Shown here in pieces: positions 26,231 through 34,719 of a stretch of DNA of 64,000 bases (the first letter of the stretch is position 1; every line of letters starts with the position of its first letter). The translations under genes were made by a program, and so were the position numbers. A model generated the notes under the pieces. The model had not been told where the DNA came from and did no database searches. It saw only the letters and a list, made by a program, of their open reading frames with translations. Source of the stretch: Citrobacter telavivensis (GTDB taxonomy: Bacteria; Pseudomonadota; Gammaproteobacteria; Enterobacterales; Enterobacteriaceae); assembly GCA_009363175.1 (NCBI GenBank), contig CP045205.1, forward strand, positions 2,790,001-2,854,000. Direction: 5' to 3'.

Positions 26231-26390
26231 CCTGGGTTGCGTCATTACCTGTAACGCCAAAGCAAAACAGCGGACGTCGTTACATTATTCATTAACGGGT
26301 AATACGTGCATCCAGATAGCTCCCTGATGTCCGGGTATAATATCTGGATGCCCGGTATGATTTTATTTAAGCACGGTCGCGTCAAATAAA
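26231..26390. other. Intergenic region after umuD
   Basis: Non-coding. It has an inverted repeat CATCCAGATA (26309-26318) / TATCTGGATG (26341-26350) with a 22-base interior. No umuC remnant is visible. It separates umuD from the end of the convergent transporter operon. Confidence 0.6.
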
Positions 26391-27188
26391 TTATGGTCTG
26401 CTAATGATCTCTGCCGGAATAGGTTCGCCATGATACTTTTCGTAAATGGCATTCAGCTTCCCGTTTTTGAGATTAGTGACAATCCACTGATCGAGTTTTT
26501 CTTTTAGCTCTGGTTCATTCTTTTTCAGGCCAATGGCTAAATCAAATACGGTAAGGGTCATTTTAGGTTCAAATGCCAACTTAGGGTTTTGCTTCTTAAT
26601 CTGATTAACCAGTGTGGCAGAGGTAGCGACAGCGTAAGCCTGACCACTCACCGCCGCCGTAACCAGCGTAGCATCGTCATCGTAGCGTTGAATGGTCACA
26701 CCATTTTTCATCGCATCTTTGGTCAGCATTGAATCCTGAGTGGTGCCCCGGGTGACGGTAATTGCATGTCCTTTTAAATCGCCCCAGTCGCTTATTTTCG
26801 TGGCTGCCGGAGCACCAATAACCGATCGTAACCCCGCATAGGCTCGGCTAAAGTCAATAACCTGCGCTCGCTGTGGCGTAACGGAAAGGGTGGATATGAT
26901 GATATCGGCCTTCCCGGTCTGTAAATTAGGTATCCGCGTCGGACCTGTTGTTTCAATGAATTTCAGTTTCACACCCCAGTCCTTAGCCAACAGCTCCGCG
27001 GTTTCAACATCGGATCCAACCGGCTTCATTGAGGCATCCAACATTCCTGAAGGTGGAATGGATAAATCGGTGGCAACGCGTATTTCACCTCGTTTTTGAA
27101 TTTCTTCCAGGACATTTGCCGAGGCAGGAAGGGTGATAACGGTGGACAGTAACGACACGAGCAGTAAGATTTTTTTTGCAGGGCTCAT
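26391..27188 (-). CDS. ABC transporter periplasmic binding protein, amino-acid family 3
   Basis: 265 residues: Sec signal peptide (cleavage after about residue 24, ...LPASA) and a bacterial extracellular solute-binding family 3 domain with the DVETAELLAKDWGVKLKFI and GKADIIISTLSVTPQRA motifs typical of polar amino-acid receptors. Last gene of the minus-strand operon that also encodes the two permeases and the ATPase. The ligand cannot be read from sequence; the linked enzymes suggest a hydroxylated acid or amino acid. Confidence 0.9.
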   Translation of the reverse strand: MSPAKKILLLVSLLSTVITLPASANVLEEIQKRGEIRVATDLSIPPSGMLDASMKPVGSDVETAELLAKDWGVKLKFIETTGPTRIPNLQTGKADIIISTLSVTPQRAQVIDFSRAYAGLRSVIGAPAATKISDWGDLKGHAITVTRGTTQDSMLTKDAMKNGVTIQRYDDDATLVTAAVSGQAYAVATSATLVNQIKKQNPKLAFEPKMTLTVFDLAIGLKKNEPELKEKLDQWIVTNLKNGKLNAIYEKYHGEPIPAEIISRP

Positions 27189-27228
27189 ATTATTTTCCTT
27201 CGTAGGGATATTTCGCTGGGTGAGTGGT

Positions 27229-27954
27229 TCACAAATCGTTAGAAATAAATTCCTGTAATGCCGCCGTGCCCGGCGTTTTCAGGATATCTACCGTGCCGCT
27301 TTCATGGACGGTACCCTGATGCATAAAGATAATTTTATCGGCGACCCGACGGGCGAAATTCATTTCGTGGGTGACCATAATCATGGTCATGCCACTTCCC
27401 GCCAGGCGCTCAATAACGCGCAGGACTTCTCCGGTGAGTTTTGGGTCTAATGCCGATGTCACTTCATCAAACAACATCACTTTTGGTTTCATTGCCAGGG
27501 AGCGCGCGATGGCTGCGCGCTGCTGCTGCCCGCCCGAGAGTTGCTCTGGATAGCTGTCTGCCTTGTCGGCCAGGCCCACCTGGTTGAGTACGGACAGCGC
27601 CAGCCTTTTGGCTTCAGCTTTAGCCATCTTTTGGACGGAGACAGGGCCTAACGTAATATTTTGCTCTATCGTCAAATGGGGAAACAGGTTGTAACTCTGG
27701 AACACAATCCCGACGTCCTGGCGCAACTTGCGCAGGTTGAGATGTGGATCTTCAACCTTGTGCCCACAGACTTCAATGCTGCCGCCATTGATGGTTTCCA
27801 GTCGATCAATACAGCGCAGCGCAGTACTTTTGCCTGAACCGCTGGCACCAATCAGTGCCACAACCTGCCCCTGATTCACGGAAAAAGAGACGTTTTTCAG
27901 CACAGGATTGTTGCCAAAGCTTTTGTGTACGTTTCTGAGAGTAATAATGGGCAT
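27229..27954 (-). CDS. ABC transporter ATPase, polar amino-acid type
   Basis: 241 residues: Walker A GASGSGKST (36-44), signature LSGGQQQR (about 136-143) and Walker B VMLFDEVTSALDP (about 156-168), the pattern of GlnQ/HisP-type ATPases. ATG at 27954 is chosen; a GTG directly abutting the permease stop would add six residues with no homology. It powers the importer with the two permeases upstream. Confidence 0.92.
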   Translation of the reverse strand: MPIITLRNVHKSFGNNPVLKNVSFSVNQGQVVALIGASGSGKSTALRCIDRLETINGGSIEVCGHKVEDPHLNLRKLRQDVGIVFQSYNLFPHLTIEQNITLGPVSVQKMAKAEAKRLALSVLNQVGLADKADSYPEQLSGGQQQRAAIARSLAMKPKVMLFDEVTSALDPKLTGEVLRVIERLAGSGMTMIMVTHEMNFARRVADKIIFMHQGTVHESGTVDILKTPGTAALQEFISNDL

Positions 27955-27972
27955 AGTATTAACCTTCAGCAC

Positions 27973-28665
27973 TTAATTGATTCGTGGACTCACCGTTTGT
28001 ACAGACTTAACGTTTTTCTCTGGCGCGCCCTGCTCAAGCCGGCGGCTTAATACCGATACGGGAAAGCACAGACAAAAATACAATGCAGCAACAATGAGAT
28101 AGATAATAAATGGCTCAAAAATCGAGTTATTGATCAGTTGCCCGGCTCGCGCCAGTTCGACAAACCCCACGACAGAAGCCAGTGACGTGTTTTTGATGAT
28201 TTGAACCGAAAATCCCACGGTTGGCGGTGTGGCAAGCTTGATGGCCTGCGGCAGTACGACTTTAAACATGCGTTGCGTACTGGAAAGTGCCAGACATTCA
28301 GCCGCCTCCCATTGCGCGCGGGGAACGGCCTGAATGCAGCCTCGCCAGATTTCGCCCAGATAGGCGCTCGCATAAATGGTGAGAGACAGGCCGGCGGCCA
28401 ATAAAGGCGAAATCGTCATGCCCAGTTGCGGCAATCCGAAATAGACCATAAACATGATAATCAGCAGAGGCGTTCCCTGAATTAACTGCACCCATGCTGA
28501 AACGACCAGCCGTATGACACGAACCGGTGCGATGCGGCCCAATGCTATCAGAAACCCCATTATTCCACCGCCGCCGAACGCCATGAGTGACAGGACTATT
28601 GTCCACAGCGTGCCTTCCAGCAGAAATTGAATATGGGCGAAATTGAGGGGAATATTCATCGTCAT
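27973..28665 (-). CDS. ABC transporter permease (HisM/QM type), second
   Basis: 230 residues, about five membrane helices, with the EAA-type loop ECLALSSTQRMFKVVLPQAI (about 143-162). AGGGAG precedes the ATG. It lies six bases after the first permease gene; together they form the membrane channel of the polar amino-acid-type importer. Confidence 0.9.
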   Translation of the reverse strand: MTMNIPLNFAHIQFLLEGTLWTIVLSLMAFGGGGIMGFLIALGRIAPVRVIRLVVSAWVQLIQGTPLLIIMFMVYFGLPQLGMTISPLLAAGLSLTIYASAYLGEIWRGCIQAVPRAQWEAAECLALSSTQRMFKVVLPQAIKLATPPTVGFSVQIIKNTSLASVVGFVELARAGQLINNSIFEPFIIYLIVAALYFCLCFPVSVLSRRLEQGAPEKNVKSVQTVSPRIN

Positions 28666-28671
28666 GACTCC

Positions 28672-29349
28672 CTAAATCATGGTGCCAAGCCGGCGACGGC
28701 GAGGGAAAATGGCCTGTCCAAACAGCCAGAATATCAGCCGCATTAACAACGAGAGCGCGATATAAATCCCCGCCACAATCACGAAAGTTTCAAAGGGGCG
28801 GTAGGTTTCTGATTGAATAAAGTTAGCGGTCGCGGTGAGTTCTTCAGTGGATATTTGCGAGGTCACCGATGAGGCCAGCATTAATAAAATAAACTGGCTG
28901 GTCAACGAAGGATAAACGCGCTCGATCGCGGGTCGTAATGCGACATGCCAGTATTGCTGCCATTTGGTTAATCCCAGGGTTTCAGCGGCCTCCCATTGCC
29001 CTTTATGCACGGATTCAAACCCGGCACGCATAATTTCTGCGGTATAGGCGCCTACATTAATCGTCAGTGCAATCACAGAGACGGTGAAGGCGCTAAACGA
29101 AAAACCCATGCTCGACAGGCCAAAATAAACAAGAAATATCTGTACCAAAAATGGCGTATTGCGAATGGATTCAACATAGATAGCCGCGACTCTCGCAAAC
29201 ACTCTGGATTGAGAGCGTCGGGCAATGGCACAGAGCGTGCCTATCAGAAAACCCGTCACTGTCGTCACTAAGGCCAGTTTGGCGGTCAATTCCGCACCGT
29301 CCAGCAAGAGCTGCCATTGTGAAAGTATTGCTGTGAAATCGAGCATCAT
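28672..29349 (-). CDS. ABC transporter permease (HisM/QM type), first
   Basis: 225 residues, about five helices, EAA loop EAAETLGLTKWQQYWHVALR (about 139-158). Homologous to its neighbour but clearly diverged, so the channel is probably a heterodimer. It lies 14 bases downstream of the dehydrogenase gene in the operon. Confidence 0.9.
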   Translation of the reverse strand: MMLDFTAILSQWQLLLDGAELTAKLALVTTVTGFLIGTLCAIARRSQSRVFARVAAIYVESIRNTPFLVQIFLVYFGLSSMGFSFSAFTVSVIALTINVGAYTAEIMRAGFESVHKGQWEAAETLGLTKWQQYWHVALRPAIERVYPSLTSQFILLMLASSVTSQISTEELTATANFIQSETYRPFETFVIVAGIYIALSLLMRLIFWLFGQAIFPRRRRLGTMI

Positions 29350-29363
29350 GACTTTCGCCCCGG

Positions 29364-30272
29364 TTAATTTGTGTTTGCGGTCTGTTGGCCGGTTAACCGG
29401 TCATAGACTTTGAACAGGGCCTGGTTGCCATTCGCGCCTTCACCATAGACCTGCGCATTCTGGTACTGGCTCGCCACAAGGGCGGTCGCCGGAAGGGGAA
29501 CGGGATGCTTTTGCGCGGCTTCTAAAACCAGACGGAGATCTTTCATCATCAGATCGATGCGGAAACCGGCAGAGGTATCACCTTCGATCATGGCCGGACC
29601 CAGTTTGTCGAGCATCCATGAGGCTGCGGAACCGCCCAGCAGCACTTCCCGCATTTGTGGCAAATTGATATCCCAGGCGCGCGCCAGTGCCAGTGCTTCG
29701 CAAATCGCCTGAATATTGATCCCGCAAATCAGCTGGTTACACAGCTTCACGGTCTGCCCGGCACCGGATGCGCCAACATGATTTAACGTCGTCCCCATGG
29801 CGCGCAGATAGGGCGTGGCCCGCTCAAAACCATTCGCATCACCACCCACCATGATGGTCAGCGTGCCATTTTTAGCACCAATCGGTCCGCCGGAAACGGG
29901 CGCATCAAGCATGGTTACACCGACGGCCAGGAGCGCCTGGCTCAGCTTGCGGGTGGCATCAGGGGCAATGGTGCTCATGTCCACATACAGTTTTCCGCGT
30001 GGCGGTACAGACAGCAGTCCCTGTGGGCCACGCACGATCTCTTCTACCTGGGGCGTGTCCGGCAGCATTGAAATAACGATATCGGCATCGCGGACGGCGG
30101 AGGGGATGTCGCTAACAATTTCAATACCGAACGGACGTAACGCATCGCCTGCGCTACTGACGATATCGAACGCGCGTACGGTATATCCAGCCTGCGCAAG
30201 ATTGCGTGCCATCTCGCGCCCCATCACGCCTAAACCAAGAAAGCCAACAACACCGGAATGAATCGTTTTCAT
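29364..30272 (-). CDS. 3-hydroxyisobutyrate/beta-hydroxyacid dehydrogenase family oxidoreductase
   Basis: 302 residues: NAD(P)-binding motif GFLGLGVMGREMARNL (about 10-25), substrate-binding DAPVSGG (123-129) and catalytic GAGQTVKLCNQ with K176 and N179. This family includes tartronate-semialdehyde reductase, 3-hydroxyisobutyrate dehydrogenase and the L-threonate dehydrogenase LtnD. Position between an RpiB-like isomerase and an importer argues for a catabolic sugar acid or hydroxy acid dehydrogenase. The exact substrate is unknown. Confidence 0.88.
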   Translation of the reverse strand: MKTIHSGVVGFLGLGVMGREMARNLAQAGYTVRAFDIVSSAGDALRPFGIEIVSDIPSAVRDADIVISMLPDTPQVEEIVRGPQGLLSVPPRGKLYVDMSTIAPDATRKLSQALLAVGVTMLDAPVSGGPIGAKNGTLTIMVGGDANGFERATPYLRAMGTTLNHVGASGAGQTVKLCNQLICGINIQAICEALALARAWDINLPQMREVLLGGSAASWMLDKLGPAMIEGDTSAGFRIDLMMKDLRLVLEAAQKHPVPLPATALVASQYQNAQVYGEGANGNQALFKVYDRLTGQQTANTN

Positions 30273-30292
30273 TATGATTTCCTTCAGATTTA

Positions 30293-30739
30293 TCAGTTAT
30301 GTTGTTCGAGTAATGCCAGTTTCTCGACGCGGCGAACGAAGTCAGCATCCTGAACAAATGTCGCCTGCAAAAATGCGTCTATGAGATCGCGCGCCAGCCA
30401 GGGGCCAACGATCTGTGCGCCGATGCACATCACATTCACGTCATCGTGCTCAACAGCCTGGTGCGCTGAATGCACGTCATGACAAACGGCGGCGCGGATG
30501 CCTTTTACTTTATTCGCGGCAATCACCGCGCCCACGCCAGTACCACAAACCAGGATCCCGCGCAGGCCGCTCTCCTCGCGCACCTTGCTGCATACGGCAT
30601 AAGCAATGTCAGGAAAATCCACCGGATCGGGGTTGTAACTCCCGATATCGTTAATCTGATGGCCAGCCTGCTGCAGCCACTGAATGAGTTCTTGTTTGAG
30701 CTGGAATCCGGCGTGGTCACTGCCAATGACGATCTGCAT
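30293..30739 (-). CDS. RpiB/LacAB-family sugar-phosphate isomerase
   Basis: 148 residues; start at 30739 (MQIVIGSDHAG) rather than the open extension to 30829, which overlaps the regulator gene. Family motifs: D8-H9 in GSDHAG, catalytic C65 in VCGTGVG and H98 in the VEHDDVNV block. Members isomerise ribose-5-P, allose-6-P, galactose-6-P or tetrulose-4-P. No sugar kinase is encoded in the operon to supply a phosphorylated substrate. Confidence 0.9.
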   Translation of the reverse strand: MQIVIGSDHAGFQLKQELIQWLQQAGHQINDIGSYNPDPVDFPDIAYAVCSKVREESGLRGILVCGTGVGAVIAANKVKGIRAAVCHDVHSAHQAVEHDDVNVMCIGAQIVGPWLARDLIDAFLQATFVQDADFVRRVEKLALLEQHN

Positions 30740-30752
30740 CTGTTTATCCTTT

Positions 30753-31502
30753 TTACGGTGTAGGAGTAATGGACTGGGAACCGACCATGCGAATGGTGGC
30801 GCGACGACGAAAATCCGCACCAATCTCAAAATGGCGACTTAATAATTCATCGGCTTTGTCTTCGTCACGTTCGACGATGGCGGCAAAAATGGCGCGGTGA
30901 TGGTCAATGAGAAACGCTTCAATACCTTCCACCTGAATAATTTGTTCACGTCTGTCGAGGTGAGAACGCTGCATCAGCACGCTAATGGACTGATAAATGC
31001 TGATAAGCGTTGGCGAGCCTGACGCGCTAACAATGGTTTCATGGAAGCGAAAATCAGCTCGTCCACCTGATTCCGGGACATGGATCGTTTCGCTTATCTC
31101 ACGCAGGCAGTCGGCTAACCTGTCGTAGTCACTCTGTGTTCCCCGGCGGCAGGCCAGGCGGATCGCCTGACGTTCAATGGCGATTCGGGCTTGCATAACG
31201 TCATCAACCACGTTCGGTTGATGAGCCAGTACGAAGGTGAAAAATTCACCGAAAAGCGAAACATCCGGTTTCGTGACAACGGTGCCGATCCCGTGACGAA
31301 TCTCTACCGCGCCTATCATGGCAAGCGCTCTCAGCGCTTCCCGCAATACCGGACGGCTTACACCTAACTTTGCAGACAGCTCGCGCTCGGGTAACAGGCT
31401 GTCGCCTGCTTTTAATGCCCCGCTTAACAGCTGTTCGCGTAAAAATTTAACAACGTGGTCATGCCCGCTGCAGTTTTCCGTTACTTCGCGCTTGATTTCC
31501 AT
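30753..31502 (-). CDS. GntR-family (FadR/FCD) regulator of the adjacent operon
   Basis: 249 residues from ATG 31502 (a GTG three codons upstream is possible; neither has a strong ribosome binding site). N-terminal winged helix (about 15-80, with PERELSAKLGVSRPVLREALRAL) and a C-terminal FCD ligand-binding domain (about 90-225). First gene of the operon, so it probably also represses itself in response to the imported acid. Confidence 0.88.
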   Translation of the reverse strand: MEIKREVTENCSGHDHVVKFLREQLLSGALKAGDSLLPERELSAKLGVSRPVLREALRALAMIGAVEIRHGIGTVVTKPDVSLFGEFFTFVLAHQPNVVDDVMQARIAIERQAIRLACRRGTQSDYDRLADCLREISETIHVPESGGRADFRFHETIVSASGSPTLISIYQSISVLMQRSHLDRREQIIQVEGIEAFLIDHHRAIFAAIVERDEDKADELLSRHFEIGADFRRRATIRMVGSQSITPTP

Positions 31503-31859
31503 GCGATTCACCAGTGGTCTTGAGTGGTAATACCAATGGTAGATATGTTAATAAAACATTAATGTGATGTTGATCGATAATTGACCTGTCTGTTTTGTGA
31601 GCAGACATGCAAATCTTGATTTGAACCATTGAGGAGGGGAGTGGAAAGGTCCGGCTAACGTGCGGGCACTGCATAGGGACAAACCGGATTAACAAAGCCA
31701 TATCACTCACCCACAGGGTTATGCACCGTTTCTGTGGATAACCGATGACGTTTTTCAGGCAGAACAGTCGACTAAGAAAAATGGCCAGGATTTCGCTTGC
31801 AAGTTAAAAAATATCTTAAATAATACTGGTTATAAATACAGTATTTGTGAAGGCATACC
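31503..31859. other. Divergent intergenic region, regulator / umuC
   Basis: Promoters for the catabolic operon (minus strand) and umuC (plus strand). Apart from the LexA box near umuC I see no gene and no trace of a umuD copy. An A/T-rich segment at about 31800-31825 precedes the LexA box. Confidence 0.5.
31826..31841. promoter_or_regulatory. LexA (SOS) box of umuC
   Basis: CTGGTTATAAATACAG: one mismatch from CTGT-n8-ACAG, inside TACTGGTTATAAATACAGTA, 18 bases before the umuC ATG. Presence of a separate box implies umuC is independently SOS-regulated here. Confidence 0.85.
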
Positions 31860-33125
31860 ATGTTTGCACTATGCGATGTGAATTCGTTTTATGCGTCCTG
31901 TGAGACGGTGTTCAGGCCCGATCTGCGCGGGCGACCCGTTGTTGTGTTGTCGAATAACGATGGCTGTGTGATTTCTCGTAGCCCCGAAGCGAAACCGTGG
32001 GCAATCATGGGAGCACCCTACTTCAGGCAGAAAGAGACGTTCAGGCGTCATGGGGTGGTATGTTTCAGTTCGAATTATGAACTCTACGGCGACATGAGCA
32101 ATCGGGTCATGACGACGCTTGATGAGTTGGCACCTCGCGTTGAAATTTACAGTATCGACGAGGCTTTTTGCGATCTGACAGGGGTTCGAAACTGTCGTGA
32201 TCTCACGGATTTCGGCAAAGAGATCCGCAACACGGTCTTACAACAGACACATCTGACGCTCGGCGTGGGAATTGCGCAGACAAAAACCCTGGCCAAACTG
32301 GCTAACCACGCGGCGAAAAAGTGGCCGCAGCAGACGGGCGGGGTTGTGGATCTGTCGAATCTCGAACGACAGCGAAAATTGATGGCAGCCCTGCCGGTTG
32401 ATGAGGTGTGGGGCGTTGGCCGTCGTATCAGCAAAAAGCTGACTGCGATGGGCATAAACACGGTACTCGATCTGGCAGATACGCACATCGCGGTGATACG
32501 CAAGCACTTCAATGTGGTACTGGAAAGGACCGTGCGGGAGTTACGCGGTGAACCCTGTCTGGTGCTTGAGGAGTTTGCGCCCGTGAAGCAGGAGATCGTC
32601 TTCAGTCGGTCATTCGGCGAGCGCGTTATGGAATACGAACCGATGCGCCAGGCGATTTGCGCTTACGCGGCCCAGGCGGCAGAGAGACTCCGGGGTGAGC
32701 ATCAGTATTGCCGGTTTGTCTCGACATTCGTGAAGACGTCGCCGTTTGTGCCGAATGAGCCCTGTTACAGCAATAGCGCGTCCGTGAAACTACTGACACC
32801 GACGCAGGACAGTCGGGACATCATCAGCGCGGCCACGCGATGCCTGGACGCTATCTGGAAAGAGGGGCTCCGTTATCAGAAGGCCGGGGTCATGCTCGGC
32901 GATTTTTTCAGTCAGGGCGTGGCTCAACTCAATCTGTTCGATGATAACGCACCGCGTCCCGGCAGCGAGAAGTTGATGGAAGTCCTTGATACGCTCAACG
33001 CCAAAGAGGGGAGAGGAACGCTGTACTTTGTCGGGCAGGGTATTCAGCAACCGTGGCAGCTGAAACGACAGATGCTTTCTCCGCGTTACACTACGCGTTT
33101 TTCCGATCTGCTGGTCGTCAGGTGA
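31860..33125 (+). CDS. umuC: DNA polymerase V catalytic subunit UmuC
   Basis: Y-family translesion polymerase, 421 residues. Catalytic acids D6, D100 and E101 (in YSIDEAF) are present, and so are the HhH region, little finger (about 240-350) and the C-terminal QLNLFDDN motif, a probable beta-clamp-binding element. It is one residue shorter than E. coli UmuC. Residues 44-53 read AKPWAIMGAP where the family has a G(V/I)KMG motif, suggesting two compensating indels. Normally umuC overlaps the 3' end of umuD; here it stands alone, 5.6 kb away, with its own LexA box and an AAGG ribosome site. Confidence 0.93.
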   Translation: MFALCDVNSFYASCETVFRPDLRGRPVVVLSNNDGCVISRSPEAKPWAIMGAPYFRQKETFRRHGVVCFSSNYELYGDMSNRVMTTLDELAPRVEIYSIDEAFCDLTGVRNCRDLTDFGKEIRNTVLQQTHLTLGVGIAQTKTLAKLANHAAKKWPQQTGGVVDLSNLERQRKLMAALPVDEVWGVGRRISKKLTAMGINTVLDLADTHIAVIRKHFNVVLERTVRELRGEPCLVLEEFAPVKQEIVFSRSFGERVMEYEPMRQAICAYAAQAAERLRGEHQYCRFVSTFVKTSPFVPNEPCYSNSASVKLLTPTQDSRDIISAATRCLDAIWKEGLRYQKAGVMLGDFFSQGVAQLNLFDDNAPRPGSEKLMEVLDTLNAKEGRGTLYFVGQGIQQPWQLKRQMLSPRYTTRFSDLLVVR

Positions 33126-33194
33126 TCGTTACATTCAGCGTCTAGTCTTTTCCCTGGAACAGGCGAAATAAAAGGCATCATGTATGAATAATCG

Positions 33195-33216
33195 GGAGAC
33201 AGAAAATACTGTCTCC
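33195..33216. terminator. Hairpin between umuC and the convergent hydrolase gene
   Basis: GGAGACAG-aaaata-CTGTCTCC, an 8-bp perfect stem in the 108-base convergent gap. No clear T-run, so its role as a terminator is uncertain. Confidence 0.45.
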
Positions 33217-33233
33217 ATTTACGCAACCCGATA

Positions 33234-34070
33234 CTACATGGGGAAGTTCAGCGTCAGTCCCACACCCGCTTCTTTGAGATCCACATAACGGGACAGATGA
33301 ATTTTTGCGGCAAGATCGGTGCAATGACTGGGATAAAGCGTATCAGCAGATAATGCGCTGAGATATTTCCCCGTTTCAGAGAGTAGCGATTCATCGGCAT
33401 TAAGTAGATGAAAACCGCCTATAACGGAGGCGATTCTTGATTCTCCAGTGACGGATTTTGCGTACTCGATAATATTACAAATCCCGGCATGTGAGCATCC
33501 GGTGACAATCACCAACCCATCCTTTGTTTTAATTGCCATTGCGCTATCGTCAATCACGTAATCAGTCGTTAACTCACCCTCATTATTATGCGTGTGGCCT
33601 ACCGGATGCTGCGCTTCATAATGATTCAGACGGGGAATTTGTCCTAAAAAAGTGATGTTTTCTGATAACTCCAGGGGACGTGTGGAACTGACGACATTGA
33701 AGAAGTAATCAAAGCAAAATGCATTGTGGTTCATCCCAATGGGTTTTGAATGATAAAATTTAGGCACAAATGTGGCAGGGTGGGCAATGATATCGACTTT
33801 CTTTTCTGGTGGCGATGGAATTCGGTCGTAATACTGGAACAAATGGTTTAACCCCCAGGTGTGATCGTTATGCCCATGTGATAATACAATTTTATCAATG
33901 CGTGTAAGGTCAATACCCAGGATCTGTGCATTTTTTAAAAAAACATCAGAGTAGCCAACATCAAAAAGAAGTTTTAACCCTGAGCATTCAATGAAATAGG
34001 AAACGCCAGGTTCTCCCGTTAAATACCTGTCAATGTAAGTATTGTTATCTACCAGTATGGTTAATTTCAT
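33234..34070 (-). CDS. Metallo-beta-lactamase-fold hydrolase
   Basis: 278 residues with the metal motif SHGHNDH (H65, H67, D69, H70), TGCSHAGICNII (about 192-203) and IGGFHLL near the C-terminus. This layout belongs to the MBL subfamily annotated with the RFA-P synthase-related proteins of archaea and bacteria. It is not a beta-lactamase. Base composition is A/T-richer than the backbone. Divergent from the ridA-like gene; no partner suggests its substrate. Confidence 0.85.
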   Translation of the reverse strand: MKLTILVDNNTYIDRYLTGEPGVSYFIECSGLKLLFDVGYSDVFLKNAQILGIDLTRIDKIVLSHGHNDHTWGLNHLFQYYDRIPSPPEKKVDIIAHPATFVPKFYHSKPIGMNHNAFCFDYFFNVVSSTRPLELSENITFLGQIPRLNHYEAQHPVGHTHNNEGELTTDYVIDDSAMAIKTKDGLVIVTGCSHAGICNIIEYAKSVTGESRIASVIGGFHLLNADESLLSETGKYLSALSADTLYPSHCTDLAAKIHLSRYVDLKEAGVGLTLNFPM

Positions 34071-34298
34071 CGTCCCGCATCTCGTTTGGATTCAATATGT
34101 TGATTGGCTCCATTATCGAACTTTTTAATTTCCTGAAGCAAATCAGAACCGGGATCTCTGTCACATAAGCCAGGGATAGACACGGTGGACGTTCAGTACA
34201 AGGGGAGTTGCGTAGTGCAATGTGTGGTAAAAATGCACTATACAAAAAGTATAAATTAATACATATTGTATTAAATATGAAACACAGGAGAGTCGCAC

Positions 34299-34688
34299 AT
34301 GCACCCGGACATCACATTGAACTCAGCGTCTCATGGGCTTCCGCCCGCTGGCCACTACTCGGCGAGCGTGACAGCGGGGGGATTTGTTTTTATCTCAGGA
34401 CAACTGCCAGTCACCCGACAAGGTGAGAAAAAGGCGGGGGCGTCTTTTGCGGAACAGACCAGACAAGTTCTGGAAAATGTCGATGCCTGCCTGACGGGGG
34501 CCGGTGTATCCCGTCAGCATCTGGTTTCTGTCCGTGTCTATGTGACAGATATCAATCTCTGGCCGACGTTTAATGAAATCTACGCCGAATGGATTGGTGA
34601 TTTCCGCCCATCTCGTGTCGTTGCAGGGGTTGCAGAGCTGCATTATGGTTCTGCCTTAGAAGTGGAAGCGATCGCGCTGGCGCAATAA
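34299..34688 (+). CDS. RidA-family enamine/imine deaminase
   Basis: 129-residue RidA/YjgF/UK114 protein. It has FVFISGQLP (about 29-37), QTRQVLENV and PSRVVAGVAEL with the family arginine (R108 by my count) that binds substrate carboxylate. AGGAG precedes the ATG. It lies 31 bases upstream of a PLP ammonia-lyase whose reaction would release exactly the kind of enamine RidA hydrolyses, so the two probably act in sequence. Confidence 0.88.
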   Translation: MHPDITLNSASHGLPPAGHYSASVTAGGFVFISGQLPVTRQGEKKAGASFAEQTRQVLENVDACLTGAGVSRQHLVSVRVYVTDINLWPTFNEIYAEWIGDFRPSRVVAGVAELHYGSALEVEAIALAQ

Positions 34689-34719
34689 GCCTGACGCTTA
34701 ACGGTATAAAGGTGAAAAA

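Noticed and set aside
25811..31859. umuD as a pseudogene or the gap as IS-mediated disruption
   Set aside because: UmuD is full length with all catalytic residues, and no IS ends or direct repeats were seen at the boundaries; IS1 is elsewhere.
33234..34070. Metallo-beta-lactamase resistance gene
   Set aside because: Only the fold and metal motif are shared; the rest matches the RFA-P synthase-related MBL branch, not class B beta-lactamases.
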